This document shows, piece after piece, positions 7,287 to 15,480 of a stretch of DNA of 27,786 nucleotides. Numbering within the stretch: the stretch's first letter is position 1; each line of letters begins with the position of its first letter. The position numbers were made by a program, and so were the translations under genes. This DNA is from Bacteroidota bacterium (GTDB lineage: Bacteria > Bacteroidota > Bacteroidia > Chitinophagales > Chitinophagaceae), in assembly GCA_023436425.1 (NCBI GenBank), contig JAEZJD010000110.1:1-27786 (forward strand), in the 5' to 3' direction. A model generated the notes under the pieces. That model was not told the DNA's origin. It ran no database searches and saw only the letters and a list, made by a program, of their open reading frames with translations.

Positions 7287-8645
7287 ATGAACAAACCACT
7301 TTCCATCTTCACATTTCTCGTGGCAATCTTCTGCGCCAAGGTTTCCATCGCACAGCCGAATCCTGAATTTCGCGGCGTTTGGATAGCCACAGTTGACAAT
7401 ATTGATTGGCCACGGAAAAATCAGTTTAACGTCGACAGTCAGAAGCAGGAGTTCATCCGGCAACTAAATCTGCACCAGAGTAATGGAATGAACGCAGTGA
7501 TCATGCAGGTTCGCCCCGCTGCTGATGCATTTTATCCTTCACCGTATGAGCCATGGAGCCAATGGCTCACAGGCATTCAGGGCAAACCGCCTTCTCCTTT
7601 TTATGATCCACTGCAGTTTACAATAGACGAAGCACACAAGCGTGGATTTGAGTATCACGCGTGGGTAAATCCGTATCGTGCAAATTTTTCTATATCGAAA
7701 GCATCGATTGCTGCTTCTCACATTACAAAGCAGCATCCGGAATGGTTTGTTCAGTACGGAAACACCAAATATTTTGATCCGGGAAATAAAGAAGCCCAGG
7801 ATTGGGTGACTAAAGTGATGAAAGATATTGTAGCCCGCTATGACATTGATGCGTTGCACATGGACGATTACTTCTATCCTTACCCGATTGCGGGAAAAGA
7901 TTTTCCTGACACCGCATCGTACCGATTATACGGAAATGGAATGTCGAAAGAAGACTGGCGAAGAAGCAATGTTGATTCAATTATTAAAAAAGTAGCAGCG
8001 ACTATCAAAGACACAAAGCCATGGGTAAAGTTTGGTATTTCGCCATTCGGTGTGTGGAGAAACGTGGCAAAAGACCCGCAGGGAAGCAATACAAAAGCAG
8101 GTGTAACAAACTACGATGATCTATATGCTGACATTCTACTTTGGCTGAAAAACGGATGGATTGATTATGTGGCGCCGCAAATTTATTGGGAGTTCACGCA
8201 GCCGAATGCACCATTTCAACCGGTGCTGGAGTGGTGGAACAAACATTCGTACGGACGACACGTGTATGTTGGTTTAGCGATGTTTCGTGCAGGATCAAAC
8301 GCTGTTTGGCGCGATAAAAGTTTAATTCCACGTCAGATAGATTCTTTGCGGAATCAGGAGAATGTGCAAGGCGCCATTTACTTCAGCAGCACCAGCTTCG
8401 ATAAAAATCCCAATGGCTGGAATGATTCATTAAAAAATAATTATTACCGCGAGCCGGCTGCAATTCCGGACATGCCCTGGTTGCCTAAAAATCCGAATGC
8501 AGCAACAGGTTACAATCCAAAGCAAAAAGAAATAAAAGGTGCAGCTCCGGCAAGTAAATCCCTGCTTGTTAACCTGCTTGTGCCTTCACTTTTCTGGAAC
8601 TTTAAGTTCCATGTGTTTGGCGTTTTCGCAAATTTTCTGAGGTGA
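7287..8645 (+). CDS. GHL10 (family 10-like) glycosyl hydrolase, exported
   Basis: This 452-residue protein has a signal peptide (residues 1 to about 21, ending VSIAQ) and a GHL10 (PF02638) TIM-barrel domain. Visible blocks are PEFRGVWIATVDNIDWP at the start, MQVRPAADAFYPSPYEPWS, HAWVNPYRAN, ALHMDDYFYPYP with the acidic pair, KFGISPFGVWRN and DYVAPQIYWEF. E. coli DigH (YddW), of the same family, cleaves denuded peptidoglycan glycan, so a wall or glycan substrate is reasonable, not shown. Relatives usually continue with a C-terminal FN3-like domain. Here the protein ends in a 25-30-residue hydrophobic tail (from about LLVNLLVPSLFW) that looks unrelated. The ATG at 7287 was chosen because it directly precedes the signal peptide. 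It lies 19 bp after the MarR gene. Confidence 0.88.
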   Translation: MNKPLSIFTFLVAIFCAKVSIAQPNPEFRGVWIATVDNIDWPRKNQFNVDSQKQEFIRQLNLHQSNGMNAVIMQVRPAADAFYPSPYEPWSQWLTGIQGKPPSPFYDPLQFTIDEAHKRGFEYHAWVNPYRANFSISKASIAASHITKQHPEWFVQYGNTKYFDPGNKEAQDWVTKVMKDIVARYDIDALHMDDYFYPYPIAGKDFPDTASYRLYGNGMSKEDWRRSNVDSIIKKVAATIKDTKPWVKFGISPFGVWRNVAKDPQGSNTKAGVTNYDDLYADILLWLKNGWIDYVAPQIYWEFTQPNAPFQPVLEWWNKHSYGRHVYVGLAMFRAGSNAVWRDKSLIPRQIDSLRNQENVQGAIYFSSTSFDKNPNGWNDSLKNNYYREPAAIPDMPWLPKNPNAATGYNPKQKEIKGAAPASKSLLVNLLVPSLFWNFKFHVFGVFANFLR

Positions 8646-8665
8646 TGCCGCATTTTCTAACTTTG
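8634..8665 (+). promoter_or_regulatory. Bacteroidota-type promoter for the KdnA-like gene
   Basis: The elements are TTTC at 8634-8637, a 20-bp spacer, and TAACTTTG at 8658-8665. Centre-to-centre distance is 26 bp, as expected for -33/-7. The predicted start is near 8671, giving a leader of about 33 nt. The -33 element differs from TTTG at one base and overlaps the end of the GHL10 gene. Confidence 0.5.
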
Positions 8666-8703
8666 CTGCGCAAATAAGCTTAACCTTAATCTCAATCATA
8701 GGT

Positions 8704-9927
8704 ATGCCTGGATTTGAACTTTGGAGTGATGCTGAGCGCAAAGAAGTAAATGATGTTCTTGAAACCGGAATATTAATGCGCTACGGTTTTGACGCAGCGA
8801 GAAACGGTCACTGGAAAGCAAAAAAACTGGAAGAAGAAATTTGTAAACGCTTTGGAAGCAAATATGCTCAGTTGACATCCAGCGGCACGGCAGCTTTGAC
8901 TACTGCCATGGCTGCATTGGGTATCGGCGCAGGCGACGAAGTCATCATGCCGGCGTTCACATTTGTGGCGAGCTTCGAAGCAGTACTGAGCGTTGGCGCA
9001 ATACCTGTTCTTGTAGATGTAGATGAATCACTTACGCTCCATCCTGAGGCAGTTGTAAAAGCAATCACACGCAGAACAAAATGCATAATGCCTGTGCACA
9101 TGTGCGGCAGCATGGCAGATTTGGATGCGCTCCTGAAAATTTGCAAAGAGCACAATCTTATTTTGCTCGAAGACGCCTGTCAAAGTATTGGCGCTACCTA
9201 CAAAGGCAAGTGCGTCGGCACAATTGGCGACGCAGGAACTTTTTCGTTTGACTTTGTAAAAACAATGACGTGCGGCGAAGGCGGCGTAGTGCTGACAAAT
9301 GATGAAAAGGTTTACACTAATGCTGATGGCTATTCCGACCACGGACACGACCACAAAGGAGCAGACCGCGGCGCTGACCTGCACCCGTTTTTAGGATACA
9401 ACTTTCGCATTTCAGAATTGCACGCCGCCATAGGTTTGGCACAAATCAGGAGAGTGGACGAATTCCTGGCCCTACAAAAAAAGAATCATTCCATTCTCAA
9501 GAACATATTGGCCGAGGTGCCCGAAATTTCTTTTCGCCAAATTCCGGATCCCGACGGAGATAGTTGCACTTTTCTGAGTTGGTTTCTGCCTTCCGAAGAA
9601 ATTACACGAGCTGTTGTTCATGAATTGAAAGCTCAAAACAGTCTTGCCGGCAACTTTTATTGGTACGACAACAACTGGCACTACGTGAAAAAATGGGAGC
9701 ATTTAAAAACTGCCGCCTCTCTGCATCCATTGTCGCAGGAGCAACGAACCGCACTGCTGCATTTGCAGCAACAAATTTTTTCCGCTTCGGATGCGATTTT
9801 GAGCCGTTGCATTTCCACATCCATTAGTCTTCTTTGGACGGAAGAACAAGTGAATGAAAAAGGACAGCGGATAGCGGCGGTGGTCAAAAGTATTTTGCAA
9901 AAACAACTACAGTCGACAGGTTCCTAA
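8704..9927 (+). CDS. kdnA: DegT/DnrJ/EryC1/StrS aminotransferase, KdnA-like (8-amino-3,8-dideoxy-octulosonate transaminase)
   Basis: This 407-residue PLP-dependent sugar aminotransferase has the SSGTAALTTAMAALGIG cofactor-binding block, the EDACQSIGA motif, and the catalytic lysine K186 in FSFDFVKTMTCGEGG. The N-terminus (MPGFELWS, then LMRYGFDAARNGHWKAK) and the GHDHKGADRGADLHPF segment resemble, from memory, Shewanella KdnA. KdnA aminates C8 of the oxidised Kdo product in 8-amino-Kdo synthesis. The usual partner KdnB (an iron alcohol dehydrogenase) and KdsB are not in this window, so the KdnA assignment is a homology inference; another DegT-type specificity is possible. A Kdo-pathway A5P isomerase gene lies about 5 kb away. 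It has its own promoter and overlaps the convergent small ORF by 4 bp. Confidence 0.75.
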   Translation: MPGFELWSDAERKEVNDVLETGILMRYGFDAARNGHWKAKKLEEEICKRFGSKYAQLTSSGTAALTTAMAALGIGAGDEVIMPAFTFVASFEAVLSVGAIPVLVDVDESLTLHPEAVVKAITRRTKCIMPVHMCGSMADLDALLKICKEHNLILLEDACQSIGATYKGKCVGTIGDAGTFSFDFVKTMTCGEGGVVLTNDEKVYTNADGYSDHGHDHKGADRGADLHPFLGYNFRISELHAAIGLAQIRRVDEFLALQKKNHSILKNILAEVPEISFRQIPDPDGDSCTFLSWFLPSEEITRAVVHELKAQNSLAGNFYWYDNNWHYVKKWEHLKTAASLHPLSQEQRTALLHLQQQIFSASDAILSRCISTSISLLWTEEQVNEKGQRIAAVVKSILQKQLQSTGS

Positions 9928-10196
9928 TTCGGCTTTATCGCCGCTCCCGGTTTCTTCTCCAGGTAATCAACGTAGTCTTTGCTTCCCAGTCGAAAGAAGA
10001 TGGGCAATTGCCGTTGAACCTTCAGTTCACTTTTGCAAAAGAATCCGAGGTGTTGAGTGTAGAAATTTTGCGGCAATGGGCGTAACGAGATATTTGATCT
10101 TTGTTGCACCGAATCAGGCTGGTAGCTCTTTTGCGCAATACCCTTAGAGGTAAGTATGAGCAACAGAAAGGTTAAAGCGAACATCAGCCGGGGCAT
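9924..10196 (-). CDS. Small exported protein, Chitinophagaceae-type, function unknown
   Basis: This 90-residue protein has a clear signal peptide (MPRLMFALTFLLLILTSKGIAQ). The mature part of about 68 residues holds LPQNFYTQHLGFFCKSEL and LPIFFRLGSKDYVDYLEKKP. I recall similar short proteins in Chitinophagaceae genomes, with a conserved FFC and an RLGS..YV.YLE ending, but know of no assigned role. The one cysteine lies after the signal peptide, so it is not a lipobox. I chose the ATG at 10196 because it immediately precedes the signal peptide; the longer frame to 10271 runs over the rpoN upstream region. It diverges from rpoN with an 89-bp gap. Confidence 0.65.
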   Translation of the reverse strand: MPRLMFALTFLLLILTSKGIAQKSYQPDSVQQRSNISLRPLPQNFYTQHLGFFCKSELKVQRQLPIFFRLGSKDYVDYLEKKPGAAIKPN

Positions 10197-10205
10197 GGAA
10201 AGGGA

Positions 10206-10235
10206 TTTGCAAGTAAATTTACGGCTTGATTTTTG
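10206..10235 (+). promoter_or_regulatory. Possible promoter for rpoN
   Basis: TTTG lies at 10206-10209 and GATTTTTG at 10228-10235, 18 bp apart. The -7 element has one mismatch (G for the first T). The predicted start near 10241 would leave a leader of about 45 nt. This is a weak match. Confidence 0.3.
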
Positions 10236-10285
10236 TGAAACCCGGCGTTCTTTAAAAAAGAGGACTGCCACAGAAGAAAACCCTG

Positions 10286-11788
10286 ATGAGCCTTAGCCAG
10301 AATTTACAGCAGAAACTATTACAGAAACTTTCTCCTCAACAGATACAGTTGATGAAGCTTTTGCAGGTACCGACTGCAAATCTCGACGAACGGGTAAAAG
10401 AGGAATTAGAAGAGAACCCGGCACTCGAACTTTCGGACGATACTCACGACGATAGCTTTGAAGACACGAAAGATGAATTCACCGATGCGCCAGCTAGCGA
10501 AGATGATTATTCAGAAGAAAACGAATTGAACAAAGAAGACCTGTACGAGAATATTGACATTTCCGACTATGTTCACGAAGGTGATGATGAAATCGCCGAT
10601 TATAAACTTCGCGACGACAGCTACGGGGAGCAGGAAGAAAAATCAACGATGCCCTACAGCGTTGAAACGTCCTTTTACGAGATCCTCGAAGCCCAACTTG
10701 GCATGCTGAACCTCGATGACCGCCAGTCTAAAATTGCAGAACAAATTATTGGAAGCATTGACGAAGATGGCTACCTCAGGCGGGAAACCACGGCTATCGT
10801 CGATGATTTGGCTTTTCGCCAGAACGTGGATACCACCGAAGAAGAAGTAGAGGAATTAATCAAAAGAATTCAACAGTTTGAACCTCCCGGCGTGGCCGCA
10901 CGAAATCTACAAGAGTGCCTTTTGTTGCAGCTTTTAAGGCAAAAAGAAGAAGGAAAAGATGTTGATCTTCCTATCCAGGCACTCACAAAATATTTCGACG
11001 AGTTTACCAAAAAGCATTACGAAAAAATACAGCGAGGCTTAAACCTGAACGATGATGATTTGAAGGAGGTCATGCATCAAATCATTAAACTGAATCCGAA
11101 ACCGGGAGGCAATGCCAGTGAAGTGAACAAAGCAGAAAGTTATGTTGTGCCCGACTTTTTTATTTACAATAATGGCGGCAAACTGGAGTTGACGCTCAAC
11201 TCCAAAAATGCACCGGAGCTGCGAATCAGCGAAGGTTATCGCGACATGCTGAAGGATTACGACCGCGGCGCCAAAAAAGACCGGCGGCAGAAAGAGGCTG
11301 TCCTTTTTATCAAGCAGAAAATCGATGCAGCCAAATGGTTTATCGATGCCATCAAACAACGGCAACACACATTGCTCAGCACCATGACGGCGATAATGAA
11401 TCACCAATATGAATTCTTCATGACAGGTGACGAAACAACATTAAAGCCGATGATTTTAAAGGATATTGCAGAAAAAACAGGACTTGACATTTCTACAGTA
11501 AGCCGAGTGGCAAACAGCAAATTTGTGCAGACGGAATTTGGAACCTACCGACTTAAATTCTTTTTCAGTGAGTCGCTCACCACCGACAGCGGCGAAGAAG
11601 TTTCAACCAGAGAGGTAAAAAAGATCTTGAGCGATCTAATCGAATACGAAAACAAGAAGAAGCCGTTGAGTGACGAAAGGCTTACCGAATTGCTGAAGGA
11701 AAAAGGCTACAATATTGCAAGACGTACTGTTGCTAAATACCGCGAGCAATTAGGCATTCCGGTTGCCAGATTACGAAAAGAGCTTTAA
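10286..11788 (+). CDS. rpoN: RNA polymerase sigma-54 factor
   Basis: This is a 500-residue sigma-54. Region I is the glutamine/leucine-rich N-terminus (LQQKLLQKLSPQQIQLMKLLQ, about 6-26), which contacts enhancer-binding ATPases. A very acidic region II spans about 45-115. The core-binding domain follows, with LNPKPGG near residue 270. The DNA-binding part has an HTH around 390-415 and the RpoN box ARRTVAKYRE at 478-487, which reads the -24 promoter element. Length and domain order are normal for Bacteroidota. No enhancer-binding protein gene lies nearby. The gene has its own upstream region, diverging from the small exported protein gene. Confidence 0.97.
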   Translation: MSLSQNLQQKLLQKLSPQQIQLMKLLQVPTANLDERVKEELEENPALELSDDTHDDSFEDTKDEFTDAPASEDDYSEENELNKEDLYENIDISDYVHEGDDEIADYKLRDDSYGEQEEKSTMPYSVETSFYEILEAQLGMLNLDDRQSKIAEQIIGSIDEDGYLRRETTAIVDDLAFRQNVDTTEEEVEELIKRIQQFEPPGVAARNLQECLLLQLLRQKEEGKDVDLPIQALTKYFDEFTKKHYEKIQRGLNLNDDDLKEVMHQIIKLNPKPGGNASEVNKAESYVVPDFFIYNNGGKLELTLNSKNAPELRISEGYRDMLKDYDRGAKKDRRQKEAVLFIKQKIDAAKWFIDAIKQRQHTLLSTMTAIMNHQYEFFMTGDETTLKPMILKDIAEKTGLDISTVSRVANSKFVQTEFGTYRLKFFFSESLTTDSGEEVSTREVKKILSDLIEYENKKKPLSDERLTELLKEKGYNIARRTVAKYREQLGIPVARLRKEL

Positions 11789-11882
11789 AAAGGGTTTCGA
11801 AACTGCTCAATTTGTTCGTTCTGGCGATGATAACAATGGACATTGAATAACTTCGACCGGATTTTTATCTGCAATAAAGCTT

Positions 11883-11963
11883 ATGATGGCGCTGCAACAA
11901 AGAGAGACCGAAGCCGTGCTGCGCTACAAAAAAGAAGGAACTTACCAAAATGACTGCATCTGA
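11883..11963 (+). CDS. Possible 26-codon leader ORF overlapping the next gene
   Basis: An ATG-ATG start opens a short frame (MMALQQRETEAVLRYKKEG, then TYQNDCI) whose stop overlaps the first codons of the membrane protein gene at 11950. The composition is polar and charged, coding-like but far too short to judge. It could be a translationally coupled leader peptide, a remnant, or chance. Confidence 0.15.
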   Translation: MMALQQRETEAVLRYKKEGTYQNDCI

Positions 11964-12582
11964 ATTTCACCCCTTCTTGCGGGTTGCTGCTAAAATCTTT
12001 TCTTACATTTTTCACCCGCTATTCATTCCGGTTTACATCGGATGGTTTTTCGTGTATGTTTTGCGGCTCTTCCCCCAAAATGGAGCATGGCAAAATACAC
12101 TTGTTCTTATTCAATTCTTCGTCAATTACACTTTGTTGCCGCTTGTAACCATCCTGCTTGCCAAAGGGCTCGGGTTTGTCGATTCAATTTACCTTAAAAC
12201 TCAGAAGGATCGCATCATTCCCTACATTGCGACTGGAGTTTTTTATTTCTGGGTGTGGTACGTTTCTAAAAACCAGAATTATCCTGAGGCAGTGGTCATG
12301 TTCAGCCTCGCGGTTTTTATTGCATCAAGCCTCGGATTAATCTTCAATATTTATTTTAAAATTAGTATGCATGCCCTTTCTATGGGCGTGGTTTTAACCC
12401 TGATGTTAATGCTAGCGTATTCGATCGGTGTGAGTTTTGGCTTTTACCTGTCGCTTGCTTTTTTAATTGCGGGTGTTGTTTGTACTTCACGCCTGATCAA
12501 TAATGATCACCATCCCTTTGAAGTATATGCCGGATTGTTTGTAGGTGCGCTTGCACAAATTATCGCATGGGCTTTCATGTAA
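11950..12582 (+). CDS. Integral membrane protein with PAP2-like C-terminal half
   Basis: This 210-residue protein has about six hydrophobic segments and no signal peptide. The second half carries features reminiscent of PAP2 lipid phosphatases: SMHALSMG (compare the SGH motif) near residue 140 and TSRLINNDHHPFEVYAGLFVG near 180-200 (compare the R...H...D motif). The match is partial: Gly of SGH is Met and the last Asp is Glu. It may act on an isoprenoid or lipid phosphate, or be an inactive relative. The ATG at 11950 lies 161 bp after rpoN, same strand; no terminator is visible between them. Confidence 0.7.
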   Translation: MTASEFHPFLRVAAKIFSYIFHPLFIPVYIGWFFVYVLRLFPQNGAWQNTLVLIQFFVNYTLLPLVTILLAKGLGFVDSIYLKTQKDRIIPYIATGVFYFWVWYVSKNQNYPEAVVMFSLAVFIASSLGLIFNIYFKISMHALSMGVVLTLMLMLAYSIGVSFGFYLSLAFLIAGVVCTSRLINNDHHPFEVYAGLFVGALAQIIAWAFM

Positions 12583-12586
12583 CGAA

Positions 12587-13345
12587 TCACTCGTATTTAA
12601 CCGTCACATTTTCCTGCTTTACCAACGGAAATCCGTTCATGCGCAGATAAACTTGCGTAAGGGTTTCAACATCTTTTTCGCAATAATCAACAATGCGGCG
12701 CAAATTTTTTTCTTTATAATACACATCGTGCACCTTACTGCCATCAATATCTCCTTTCGGACTTGGTACTTTAAAAACGTGCGCAAGCAGGTTTAACGTT
12801 GTGTAGCTTTTCCAATCGCCAAACTTCCACAGTTCCATCGTATCGAGGTGCATTACCTCCCATGGCTTCTTCCCGTAGTTATTTAAAATTTCGGGCAGCG
12901 GAATTCCGTTGATCAACATCCTGCGACTGATGTATGGAAAATCAAACTCTTTTCCGTTGTGGGCACAAAGAAAACGATCTGTTCTTACGCAAGGTCTGCC
13001 TTGTGCATCTTTCGTTTCGCCCCATTGTGTGAGCAAGGCATGTAATTGCCTTAGCAATTCCACTTCTTCGTCACAACAAAACGATTTTACGCACAGCTTC
13101 CTGCCTTCTCCGTCGCCTGTTGTGTAGGCACATGAAACGCAAATAATTTTTCCAAATTCGGCGTAAATGGCAGCACGGCTGTACACTGTTTCGCTTGTGT
13201 CCTGTTCAGGATCTTTTATGATTTTTCTAGACCGGGTGTGGTCGCTCCACAAAGCCTGTGCATCACTATCAAGCTCCGTATAAAACTCCCGCTGACTTGC
13301 GGTTTCGATATCCAGAAAAAGTATATTGTTTGGGTTGACGGGCAT
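12587..13345 (-). CDS. Predicted 3'-5' exonuclease, DEDD family, PolB-exo-like (PF10108)
   Basis: This 252-residue nuclease resembles the proofreading domain of family B DNA polymerases but has no polymerase part. The DEDDy-type metal-binding residues are visible: LDIETAS (D12, E14), HNGKEFDFPY in the middle, and YCEKDVETL near residue 230. It probably degrades DNA or RNA from the 3' end in the cytoplasm; its physiological substrate is not known. It starts 1 bp after the manC stop, so it is the third gene of the kdsD-manC-exo operon. Its stop lies 4 bp from the convergent membrane protein gene. Confidence 0.87.
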   Translation of the reverse strand: MPVNPNNILFLDIETASQREFYTELDSDAQALWSDHTRSRKIIKDPEQDTSETVYSRAAIYAEFGKIICVSCAYTTGDGEGRKLCVKSFCCDEEVELLRQLHALLTQWGETKDAQGRPCVRTDRFLCAHNGKEFDFPYISRRMLINGIPLPEILNNYGKKPWEVMHLDTMELWKFGDWKSYTTLNLLAHVFKVPSPKGDIDGSKVHDVYYKEKNLRRIVDYCEKDVETLTQVYLRMNGFPLVKQENVTVKYE

Positions 13346-13346
13346 A

Positions 13347-14444
13347 CTACAAATATTTTTCTCCTGTATTTCGTTTTACTTCCACAACATAGTCTTTGAT
13401 CTCCTGTTCTTTGTCTTTATGGCAAATAAGTAACACATCGTTAGTGTCTGCCACAATAAAGTCCTCCAGTCCCTGCAACACAACGAGCTTTTCGTCAGGC
13501 ACATGCACTATACATTTATTTGCATCGAACACAATCACGTTACTTCCGGCGACCGCATTTTCCAGGTAGTCTTTTTCCATATTGTCCCAAGCACTATTCC
13601 AGCTTCCTAAATCGCTCCATCCAAAGTCGGCCGGAATGACATATACATTTTTAGCTTTTTCCATTACGCCAAAATCAATGGAAATGGACGTGCACTGCGG
13701 ATATAAATTTGCTATTGTTTCATTTTCCTCTTCTGTATTCAACTTGTGTTCTTCAGCGGCAAACAACTCATAAATTTCGGGCAGATGAATTTTTACAGCC
13801 CCGAGACCGGAACTCAGTTTCCAGATAAAAATCCCGGAATTCCACAGAAAGTCTCCGCTGGCAAGGAAGGTTTCTGCCAGCTCTCTGCTCGGTTTTTCTG
13901 TAAAAGTTCTCACCTTGTATACTGACGGCGCCACTTCATGCGGCTCATGTTGAATATAGCCGTAGCCTGTGTTCGGATAGGTCGGTTTGATACCAATTGT
14001 AACCAGCGCATCGAAATGATTGGCGAACTTTAGCCCTTCGTCGCAGACAGACAGGAATCTTTCTTCCTGTAGAATCAAGTGATCTGCAGGCGCAACAATT
14101 AATGAAGCCGCAGGATTGAGCTGTTTTATTTTGAAGGAAATGTAAACAATACAAGGAGCGGTATTTTTCCTATATGGCTCGCCAATAATATTTTCCTTTG
14201 GCAAGTCGGGAAGTTGTTCGGCAGTGATCTGCAGGTAGTCGTTGGCGGTGACCACATAAATGTTTTCGATGGGTACCAGGTTTGTAAACCGGTCAAAAGT
14301 GTGTTGTATCAGTGTTTTGCCCGTGCCTAAAACATCTATAAACTGCTTTGGGTGCGCTACCCTGCTCAGTGGCCAAAATCGGCTTCCAATGCCGCCAGCC
14401 ATAATCGCGACATACGTATTCTTGTTCAACTGTCGTTCACTCAT
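13347..14444 (-). CDS. manC: Mannose-1-phosphate guanylyltransferase
   Basis: This 365-residue nucleotidyltransferase makes GDP-mannose from GTP and mannose-1-phosphate. It has the pyrophosphorylase signature AGGIGSRFWPLSR (16-28) followed by KQFIDVLG, APADHLI, FTEKPS, FLWNSGIFIW and FGVMEKA. At this length it is the short, monofunctional type without a PMI domain. GDP-mannose feeds mannose, fucose and rhamnose-type residues of surface polysaccharides and glycoproteins. Its start overlaps the stop of the A5P isomerase gene by one base (TGATG), indicating translational coupling. Confidence 0.93.
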   Translation of the reverse strand: MSERQLNKNTYVAIMAGGIGSRFWPLSRVAHPKQFIDVLGTGKTLIQHTFDRFTNLVPIENIYVVTANDYLQITAEQLPDLPKENIIGEPYRKNTAPCIVYISFKIKQLNPAASLIVAPADHLILQEERFLSVCDEGLKFANHFDALVTIGIKPTYPNTGYGYIQHEPHEVAPSVYKVRTFTEKPSRELAETFLASGDFLWNSGIFIWKLSSGLGAVKIHLPEIYELFAAEEHKLNTEEENETIANLYPQCTSISIDFGVMEKAKNVYVIPADFGWSDLGSWNSAWDNMEKDYLENAVAGSNVIVFDANKCIVHVPDEKLVVLQGLEDFIVADTNDVLLICHKDKEQEIKDYVVEVKRNTGEKYL

Positions 14445-15412
14445 CAGATAAGTCCTTCTTTTATTAGATCGTGCAGGTGCAATATGCCGAGATAGGTTTC
14501 TTTCTCTGCTACAATTAGTTGTGTAATTTCATTTTTTTGCATCAAATCCAGAGCGTTCACCGCCATCTCAGAAGGATCGATCGTTTTGGGATTGAAGCTC
14601 ATTATATCTCTCGCCCGGATGGTTGTGATGCTGTCCGACTTTTCGAGCATTCGCCGAAGGTCTCCGTCGGTAATTATTCCCGCGAGTCTTCCATCCGCAG
14701 CTGTTACTGCGGTTACACCCAGCCTTTTTCTCGTCATCTCCAGAATAACTTCCTTCACAGGTTGGTCGGCGTTTACTTCCGGCTTTTCATGTTGGGTATA
14801 AAGGTCTCTCACCCGTAGATACAGCTTTTTGCCCAAGGCGCCGCCCGGGTGAATTTTAGCGAATGCTGCTGCGTCAAAGCCGCGTTTCTGCATTAGGCAG
14901 ATGGCAATGGCATCTCCCATAACCAGCTGAGCGGTTGTGCTGGTGGTAGGAGCCAGGTTGTTTGGACAAGCCTCCTGCTCCACCCTTGCGTTGAATACAA
15001 AGTTTGCTTTCGTTGCAAGAAACGAAAACTTGTTGCCAGTAATTGCCAGCAGCGGATTTCCGGAACTTTTGATCAGCGAAACCAAAATCTTTATCTCAGG
15101 ACTTTCTCCGCTCTTGCTCACAACAATAACACAGTCGTCCGGCTGCACTGCGCCGAAATCGCCATGAATGGCATCGGCAGCATGAAGGAAAATTGCCGGG
15201 GTGCCGGTAGAGTTAAGTGTAGCCACAATTTTTTGGGCAATTATGGCACTTTTACCGATGCCGGAGATCACTACCCGTCCTTTACAAGTTGCGAGGCTAT
15301 CAATAGCTTTCTCAAAATTTTCATCTAACTGCTGTGACAGTTTGGCAATAGCAGCCGCTTCCGTTTCGATGGTCTTTTTTGCAGCTTGAAGTATTTCAGA
15401 ACCTTTTTTCAA
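14444..15412 (-). CDS. kdsD: Arabinose-5-phosphate isomerase, KpsF/GutQ family
   Basis: This 322-residue enzyme interconverts ribulose-5-phosphate and arabinose-5-phosphate, the first committed step to Kdo. An N-terminal SIS domain (about 35-170) shows ISGIGKSAIIAQK, DAIHGDFGAVQ and VSKSGESPEIK; EACPNNLAPTTSTTAQL and HPGGALGKKL follow. Two CBS motifs fill about 205-322, with ITDGDLRRML. The start is a TTG at 15412: no ATG or GTG occurs between the upstream in-frame stop and the SIS domain, and the translation from TTG aligns with homologues. It is the first gene of a three-gene operon with manC and the exonuclease. Confidence 0.93.
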   Translation of the reverse strand: MKKGSEILQAAKKTIETEAAAIAKLSQQLDENFEKAIDSLATCKGRVVISGIGKSAIIAQKIVATLNSTGTPAIFLHAADAIHGDFGAVQPDDCVIVVSKSGESPEIKILVSLIKSSGNPLLAITGNKFSFLATKANFVFNARVEQEACPNNLAPTTSTTAQLVMGDAIAICLMQKRGFDAAAFAKIHPGGALGKKLYLRVRDLYTQHEKPEVNADQPVKEVILEMTRKRLGVTAVTAADGRLAGIITDGDLRRMLEKSDSITTIRARDIMSFNPKTIDPSEMAVNALDLMQKNEITQLIVAEKETYLGILHLHDLIKEGLI

Positions 15413-15417
15413 CGGCT

Positions 15418-15425
15418 CAAAATTA
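15418..15425 (-). promoter_or_regulatory. TAnnTTTG -7 motif upstream of kdsD
   Basis: TAATTTTG on the minus strand ends 5 bp before the TTG start. It is a full match to the Bacteroidota -7 element. The nearest TTTG (15454-15451) is about 5 bp further upstream than ideal. Confidence 0.3.
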
Positions 15426-15452
15426 GCAGATTTGATCTCACTCTATTAATCA

Positions 15453-15480
15453 AAAAATAGTTGTCATTTTAACTATTTTT
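15453..15480. repeat. Perfect 10-bp AT-rich inverted repeat between divergent kdsD and recQ
   Basis: AAAAATAGTT at 15453-15462 is repeated in reverse complement at 15471-15480 around an 8-nt loop. The site is upstream of both genes, so a terminator would be out of place. An operator or a leader hairpin is possible. Confidence 0.45.

Noticed and set aside
8596..8610. GGAACTT / AAGTTCC inverted repeat as a terminator
   Set aside because: It lies within the GHL10 coding frame, has no T-run, and its 1-nt loop cannot form a normal hairpin.
11794..11803. GTTTCGAAAC palindrome after rpoN as a terminator
   Set aside because: It is a 10-bp palindrome without loop or T-run; more likely chance.
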